64,000 bases of DNA. It comes from Afifella aestuarii. Its GTDB lineage: Bacteria; Pseudomonadota; Alphaproteobacteria; Rhizobiales; Afifellaceae. The DNA lies in NCBI RefSeq assembly GCF_004023665.1, contig NZ_SAUF01000005.1:248001-312000 (forward strand), in the 5' to 3' direction. The notes beneath the pieces were generated by a model. It was not told the DNA's origin. It was given only the letters and a program-made list of their open reading frames with translations, and did not search any database. This document shows, in pieces, positions 59,713 through 64,000 of this stretch. Numbering within the stretch: the stretch's first letter is position 1; every line of letters starts with the position of its first letter. A program made the translations under genes and the position numbers.

Positions 59713-60714
59713 ATGAAAATTTCGCAGATTGGCGCGATTGCGCTGTTTTCCGCCACACTTGCCGCGATGGCGGGGCCGGCTTCCGCCGAAACCTATCGGT
59801 TGTCGCAAAATACCAGCAACACGACGACCTGGCAGAAGGGTGCCGAGAAGTTCAACGAGCTTCTGGGTGAGGCGACCGACGGCAAGATGGACGTCCGTAT
59901 CTTCCCGAATGCGCAGCTCGCCGGCGGCGACCAGATGAAGCAGACGGAGATGGTGAGCCGTGGCTCCATCGACTTCATGCTGACCTCCGCGATCAACGTC
60001 ACGCCGCTTGTGCCGGAGCTTGCGGTCTTCTCGTTGCCGTACCTCTATTCGGACTATGACGCGGTCGACGCCACGACGAGCGGCGAGCCGGGGCAGAAGA
60101 TCGAAGAGATCTTGAAAGAGCACGGCATCATCGCTCTCGCCTGGGGCGAGAACGGCTTCCGCGAAGTGACCAACAATGTCCGCCCGATCAAGACGCCGGA
60201 GGACATGCAGGGTCTCAAGATGCGCGTCTCGGGTCCGATGTACATCGACGTGATGCAGGCGCTCGGCGCCAACCCGCAGCAGATGCAATGGTCGGAGACG
60301 TTTCCGGCTCTGCAGCAGGGCGTGGTCGACGGGCAGGAAAACCCGATCGGTGCCGTCATCATCCCGCAGCGCGTCTACGAGGTGCAGAAATACCTGACCA
60401 CCTGGCACTATTCCTACGACCCGCTTTTCCTCGGCGTCAGCGAGAAGCTCTGGGATTCATGGGACGACCAGACCAAGACCACGGTGAAGAAGGCCGCCGA
60501 AGAGGCGATGGAATACCAGAAGGAAATCAGCCGTGAAGGCACGGCCAAGGGCGTCGAATTCCTGCGCGAACAGGGCATGGACGTCTACGAGCCGAACGCC
60601 GAAGAGATCGACGCTTTCCGCGAAGCGACCAAGCCGGCCTTCGACACCTGGTCGAAGAAGGTGGGCGAGGATCTCGTGAAGAGCTTCCAGGACACCATCG
60701 CTCAGTCGAACTGA
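59713..60714 (+). CDS. dctP: TRAP transporter substrate-binding protein (DctP family)
   Basis: 333 residues. Signal peptide to about residue 25 (GPASAE). DctP fold: FPNAQLAGGDQMKQTEMVSRGSIDF, then LPYLYSDYDAVD, KMRVSGPMYIDVMQALGANP, and the substrate-arginine block MRVSG plus QQGVVDGQENPIG. Captures an organic acid or related anion in the periplasm and delivers it to DctQM. GGGAGGAAGAAA precedes ATG. First gene of dctPQM; its substrate cannot be read from sequence. Confidence 0.95.
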   Translation: MKISQIGAIALFSATLAAMAGPASAETYRLSQNTSNTTTWQKGAEKFNELLGEATDGKMDVRIFPNAQLAGGDQMKQTEMVSRGSIDFMLTSAINVTPLVPELAVFSLPYLYSDYDAVDATTSGEPGQKIEEILKEHGIIALAWGENGFREVTNNVRPIKTPEDMQGLKMRVSGPMYIDVMQALGANPQQMQWSETFPALQQGVVDGQENPIGAVIIPQRVYEVQKYLTTWHYSYDPLFLGVSEKLWDSWDDQTKTTVKKAAEEAMEYQKEISREGTAKGVEFLREQGMDVYEPNAEEIDAFREATKPAFDTWSKKVGEDLVKSFQDTIAQSN

Positions 60715-60777
60715 GGCATCGCTCGTGCAGGCGGGGTGTCTGTGCCCGCCTGCACGTTCAGCCTTTGAGGAGGTTTC

Positions 60778-61263
60778 GTGTCGTTCCTGTTGCGCGAAGC
60801 GGAGAAGATCGTCTGCGCGGTGATCCTTCTTGCGATGACCGGCCTAGGCTTCGCCAATGTGGTCGTGCGCTATCTGACCAGCTATTCGCTCGCATCGACG
60901 GAAGAGCTCCTCACCAACGGCTTTCTGCTTTTGACGGTTTTCGGCGCGGCCATCGCCGCACGCAACGGCGAGCATCTTGCCGTGACCATCCTCTATGATG
61001 CCGTGCCGAGGCCGGTTCGGAGGGCGATCCTCGTCCTGTCGAGCGTCCTCTCCGTCGCTCTCCTCGCGATGTCGGCCTGGTTCACCTGGCAGCTTTTCGC
61101 GAACCAGTTCGAGAGTGGTGTGCGCTCCTACGCGCTGCAGATCCCGGCCTGGTACTACAGCGTGGCGCTGCCTTTCGGCTTCGCGCTCGTCATTATCCGC
61201 TACATTCAGCATGCCTTCGAGCGCTGGCGCGGTGACACGCATGAGGTCGTCGCCGATGTTTGA
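60778..61263 (+). CDS. dctQ: TRAP transporter small permease (DctQ family)
   Basis: 161 residues, four membrane spans; SLASTEELLTNGFLLLTVFGAAIAARNGEHL is the DctQ signature. GTG start with GAGGAGG 6 nt upstream. Its end overlaps the start of dctM by 8 nt (61256-61263), so translation is coupled. Forms the membrane complex with DctM. Confidence 0.93.
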   Translation: MSFLLREAEKIVCAVILLAMTGLGFANVVVRYLTSYSLASTEELLTNGFLLLTVFGAAIAARNGEHLAVTILYDAVPRPVRRAILVLSSVLSVALLAMSAWFTWQLFANQFESGVRSYALQIPAWYYSVALPFGFALVIIRYIQHAFERWRGDTHEVVADV

Positions 61264-62578
61264 CCTCGATGCCGGCACGCAGATGGTGATCCTGTTCTTC
61301 GTGCTGTTGTTCCTGCGCGTGCCGGTCGCGTTCGCCCTCGGGCTTTCTGCCGTCTATGCGATGTGGGCGATCGGCTTCGGCCTCGATATGGCGGGCGATC
61401 TGATCGCGAGCGGCATCGCCAAGTTCTCTCTGCTCGCGATCCCGTTCTTCATCCTCGCCGGCACCCTCATGGGCTCCCTCGGCATTGCTGAGCGTATGAT
61501 CGCCTTCTTCCGCGTTCTCGTCGGCGGCCTGCCGGGGGGCATGGGGCTTGTCGGAACCGTCGTCTGCCTCTTCTGGGGTGCGGTCTCAGGCTCGGGGCCG
61601 GCATCGGTTGCCGCAATTGGCCCGCTGATCGTGCGCGGCATGGCCGAGGATGGCTATCCGAGAGCTTTTGCGGCCGGCCTCGTCTGCGCCGGTGCGGGAC
61701 TTTCCATCGTCATTCCACCCTCGATCGGTCTCGTCATCTACGGCGTCATTGCCGAAACCTCGATTTCGGACCTCTTCACGGCAGCGATCATCCCGGGCCT
61801 TGTCATGGGGCTCTTGATGCTCGTCGCTCTGCCTTTCGTGCCGAAAGTGGATGCGAACGAGATGCCGCCGAGCCTGGAGCGCCTGATGCCGCAGGATTTT
61901 TCGGAGCTCCCATACGGGCGGCGGCTGTGGCGCTCCTTCCTGCATTCCTTCTGGGGTCTGATGACACCGCTCGTCATCCTGGGCGGTATCTATTCCGGCA
62001 TCTTCACGCCGACCGAAGCGGCGATCGTGGCGACCGTCTATGCGCTCTTCGTCGGCGGCCTCGTCTACCGCACCTTGAGCTTTGCGACGCTCTACGAGGC
62101 GCTGTCCGCAGCTGCGGCATCCTCGGCCGTCGTCATGCTCGTGGTGGCCTATGCAAGCCTCTTCGGCTGGGTGGTGACGGTCGATGATCTCATCGGAAAA
62201 TACTCGACCGTGCTTCTCGGGCTGAGCGATCAGCAATGGGTCATCCTCATCGTCATCATGCTCATCCTCTTGATCGCGGGGATGTTCATGGACGCGATCA
62301 CCATCATGTTCATCACGCTGCCGATCTTCCTGCCGGTGATGCGCGAGCTCGGCTGGGATCCGGTCTGGTTCGGCGTCCTGGTGATGGTCAATCTGGCGAT
62401 AGGGCTCTTCACGCCGCCCGTTGGCATCAATCTCTACGTGGCAGCCAATATGACGTCGCTGCCGCTGGAGAAGATCGCGCGCGGCGCCGTGCCGTTCCTG
62501 ATCACGAGCCTCATAGGTCTCATCCTCATCGCCGCCTTTCCGAGCCTGTCGAGCGTGCTCGTCGAGGTGTTGAAATAG
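61256..62578 (+). CDS. dctM: TRAP transporter large permease (DctM family)
   Basis: 440 residues from ATG 61256, about 12 spans. FALGLSAVYAMWAIG, IPFFILAGTLMG, GAVSGSGPASVAAIGPLIV and GLFTPPVGINLYVAA are the DctM hallmarks. It moves the substrate with Na+ across the inner membrane using the DctP-bound ligand. The longer in-frame sequence upstream belongs to dctQ in another frame. Convergent with the PhaC-like gene. Confidence 0.95.
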   Translation: MFDLDAGTQMVILFFVLLFLRVPVAFALGLSAVYAMWAIGFGLDMAGDLIASGIAKFSLLAIPFFILAGTLMGSLGIAERMIAFFRVLVGGLPGGMGLVGTVVCLFWGAVSGSGPASVAAIGPLIVRGMAEDGYPRAFAAGLVCAGAGLSIVIPPSIGLVIYGVIAETSISDLFTAAIIPGLVMGLLMLVALPFVPKVDANEMPPSLERLMPQDFSELPYGRRLWRSFLHSFWGLMTPLVILGGIYSGIFTPTEAAIVATVYALFVGGLVYRTLSFATLYEALSAAAASSAVVMLVVAYASLFGWVVTVDDLIGKYSTVLLGLSDQQWVILIVIMLILLIAGMFMDAITIMFITLPIFLPVMRELGWDPVWFGVLVMVNLAIGLFTPPVGINLYVAANMTSLPLEKIARGAVPFLITSLIGLILIAAFPSLSSVLVEVLK

Positions 62579-62617
62579 GCGGCGGCGAGGTTCTGCCGTC
62601 CTGGCGAATGAGCGTGG

Positions 62618-63751
62618 TCAGGTGGCGGATGACCTGTCGGAGGCGCGAAGGATCCAACTCGCAATCTTCGGCCAGGTTTGCGAGAGCGTGCGCGCGCTCA
62701 TGAAAAGCCCGATATGGCCGCCCGGCACCGTCTCCTTCACGATCGCGTCCTTGGGCGTTCCAAGGAGACGGTCGGCCTCCAGCACCTGCTCCGGTGTGGT
62801 GATGTCGTCGGCGGCACCCGCAAGAAGGTAGACCGGACAGCTGATATCGCTCAGCTTGAGCGGCCGCCCGAGGCCGACGAAGGTGCCCTTGGCGAAGCGG
62901 TTCTCCTTGAAGATCTCTTTGATCACCTGGAGATACCAACGTCCCGGCAGGTCGATCGGGTTTTCATACCAGCTCTCGAAGGTCTCGCGTTTGGCGAGAT
63001 AGGCCGGGTCGTCGATGTGCTCGTAAAGCTCAATGTGCTCGTCGATGTAATGCTCGGCGGGATGCATGTTCTTCCAGCCGCGCAGCATAAAGCGGCCGAG
63101 CATGAGCCCGCCGCCGAGTTCCACGAGTTCGCGGTAGAAGGAAAGGGGAGAGGCCTGCACCATGCGCTTGATGGGGCCGTCGCCGGCATTCGTGTCGATG
63201 GGCGCTCCCGCGAGAACGAGGCTGTTGACCTTCTCTGGAAAGCGCGCGGCAAGCATTGCCGATGCCCAGCCGCCCTGGCAGAGCCCGACGAGATCGGCCG
63301 AACCGCCGAGATCCTCGATCGCGACGAGAAGTTCTTCCAGATAATTGTCGACATCGAAGTCGCGCATGTCGGGGGTGGCCGACTTCCAGTCCGTCAGGGC
63401 GACATGGGCGATGCCGCCATCGAGCAGCGTTTGGACGAGGCTTTGGCCCTTGTGATAGTCGGCGATCATCGCGCTATGCCCGGCATAGGGGGCGATGACG
63501 AGCGTTGGGCGCCCTTCTTCGCGTCCGTAATCGCGCAGATGCATGGTTCTCAGTTCGAGGCGGATCCTGTTCTCCGTCGCAAGCTGCGGCCGCAGCTCGT
63601 GATGGATTTTGATTTCTTCCTCGATGAATTTGACGTTGCGGGCATAGAGTTCCGCTTCCTCTTCAGCGAGAGCGGACGCCATGGCGACCGGCCAGAAGGC
63701 TGGCACGCTGGCGAGCTTGAACTCATGCGGTCGCGGCGTTCCTTGAGACAT
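62618..63751 (-). CDS. PhaC-like alpha/beta hydrolase with Cys nucleophile
   Basis: 377 residues. The nucleophile elbow reads GLCQGG (Cys158) as in poly-beta-hydroxyalkanoate synthases, not the Ser of lipases. ALTDWKSATPDMRDFDVDNYLEELL, AGAADDITTPEQV (catalytic Asp) and VPGGHIGLF (catalytic His) complete the triad. Length equals class III PhaC. No PhaE gene is adjacent. It may polymerise hydroxyacyl-CoA or act in PHA turnover; sequence alone does not settle which. Convergent with dctM. Confidence 0.82.
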   Translation of the reverse strand: MSQGTPRPHEFKLASVPAFWPVAMASALAEEEAELYARNVKFIEEEIKIHHELRPQLATENRIRLELRTMHLRDYGREEGRPTLVIAPYAGHSAMIADYHKGQSLVQTLLDGGIAHVALTDWKSATPDMRDFDVDNYLEELLVAIEDLGGSADLVGLCQGGWASAMLAARFPEKVNSLVLAGAPIDTNAGDGPIKRMVQASPLSFYRELVELGGGLMLGRFMLRGWKNMHPAEHYIDEHIELYEHIDDPAYLAKRETFESWYENPIDLPGRWYLQVIKEIFKENRFAKGTFVGLGRPLKLSDISCPVYLLAGAADDITTPEQVLEADRLLGTPKDAIVKETVPGGHIGLFMSARTLSQTWPKIASWILRASDRSSAT

Positions 63752-63776
63752 GACGACGGCTTCCCCCGTGACGAGC

Positions 63777-63814
63777 TGAAGACGGGGAGCTATTGTCCGC
63801 TCCCCGTCTTCAGG
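63777..63814. repeat. Perfect inverted repeat (14-bp stem)
   Basis: CTGAAGACGGGGAG, loop CTATTGTCCG, CTCCCCGTCTTCAG: no mismatch and no T run on either side. Between two minus-strand genes (the PhaC-like gene and the gene at the window edge). Confidence 0.75.
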
Positions 63815-63899
63815 TGGCGTGTCGAAAAAGCCCGGGCAAGTCGCCGTCAGGCGGGGCAGGGCTGCGCGAAACGAGCCTCTGCCGCGCTGAAGTCACCGA

Positions 63900-64000
63900 T
63901 CAATCCGGATCGTCGCTTTCTCGCGAACGACCCTTGCCGACATTGGTGCGGAAGAACGAGCCGACGATAATCGGCAGGATGAAGCCGACGATCGCGAGCC
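63900..64000 (-). CDS. C-terminal end of a small membrane protein (runs off the window)
   Basis: Only the last 32 codons and the stop are present: LAIVGFILPIIVGSFFRTNV then GKGRSRESDDPD. A hydrophobic span is followed by a short charged tail, so the end is cytoplasmic or periplasmic-facing after a last membrane helix. Same strand as the PhaC-like gene, 148 bp upstream of it. Too short to assign a family. Confidence 0.55.
   Translation of the reverse strand, partial: LAIVGFILPIIVGSFFRTNVGKGRSRESDDPD

Overview
This is one chromosomal segment of a high-GC alphaproteobacterium, most likely of the order Hyphomicrobiales (Rhizobiales). The assignment rests on gene content and order: petP-petR plus a sensor kinase facing ilvE, an LsrB/VtlR-type LysR regulator beside trxB, BA14K, DUF1176 and DUF3775 proteins, lgt fused by overlap to a MidA-type methyltransferase, the carA / GatB-YqeY / dnaG / rpoD neighbourhood, and UvrB and UvrC with long N-terminal extensions. 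I cannot name a genus. Nearly all of it is housekeeping chromosome; I see no insertion sequence, integrase, phage block or CRISPR array.

Layout. 1-6.1 kb (minus strand): the start of a chromate transporter, prs, a small lipoprotein, pgeF, two PCu(A)C copper-chaperone-like genes, a MidA-type methyltransferase and lgt. 6.4-9.4 kb (plus): ubiK-like, YbjN-like, proC, a TetR regulator and a CsaA-type tRNA-binding protein. 9.4-13.2 kb: the petP-petR-kinase operon diverging from ilvE. 13.3-20.5 kb (minus): moaE, moaD, pgsA, uvrC, a 6-phosphogluconate dehydrogenase, a FolM/pteridine-reductase-type SDR, a Ca2+/cation antiporter and a family 2 glycosyltransferase. 20.7-31 kb: envelope proteins, a divergent EF-G paralogue, lsrB-trxB, an ELM1-family protein, a candidate AbcR-like sRNA, DUF3775 and SH3 proteins. 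30.9-42.7 kb: uvrB, a Tat-exported class A beta-lactamase, DUF72, two cold-shock-domain proteins (one with a glycine-rich repeat tail), a universal stress protein, BA14K, RlpA, aspartate aminotransferase and a GST deletion remnant. 42.8-50.9 kb: GST, greA, carB, a small HTH regulator with a triple operator facing a 41-codon gene, a YpfJ-type zinc peptidase, DUF2937 and carA. 51-59.5 kb: GatB/YqeY, DUF4396, dnaG, rpoD, a compositionally odd leucine-rich-repeat gene, a SIMPL protein and a CAU-anticodon tRNA. 59.7-64 kb: a TRAP transporter operon, a PhaC-like Cys-nucleophile hydrolase and the tail of a membrane protein.

The items most worth following are: (i) the HTH regulator at 47.5 kb, with three 13-bp operators spaced 31 and 30 bp, one lying between the -35 and -10 of a promoter for an unrecognised 41-aa protein; (ii) the candidate sRNA at 28.68-28.81 kb; (iii) the glycine-rich cold-shock protein whose Shine-Dalgarno sequence sits directly after an intrinsic terminator; (iv) the LRR gene starting 11 nt after the rpoD terminator; (v) an EF-G paralogue without the usual switch-II histidine; (vi) the GST remnant that joins the first 11 residues to the last 25.
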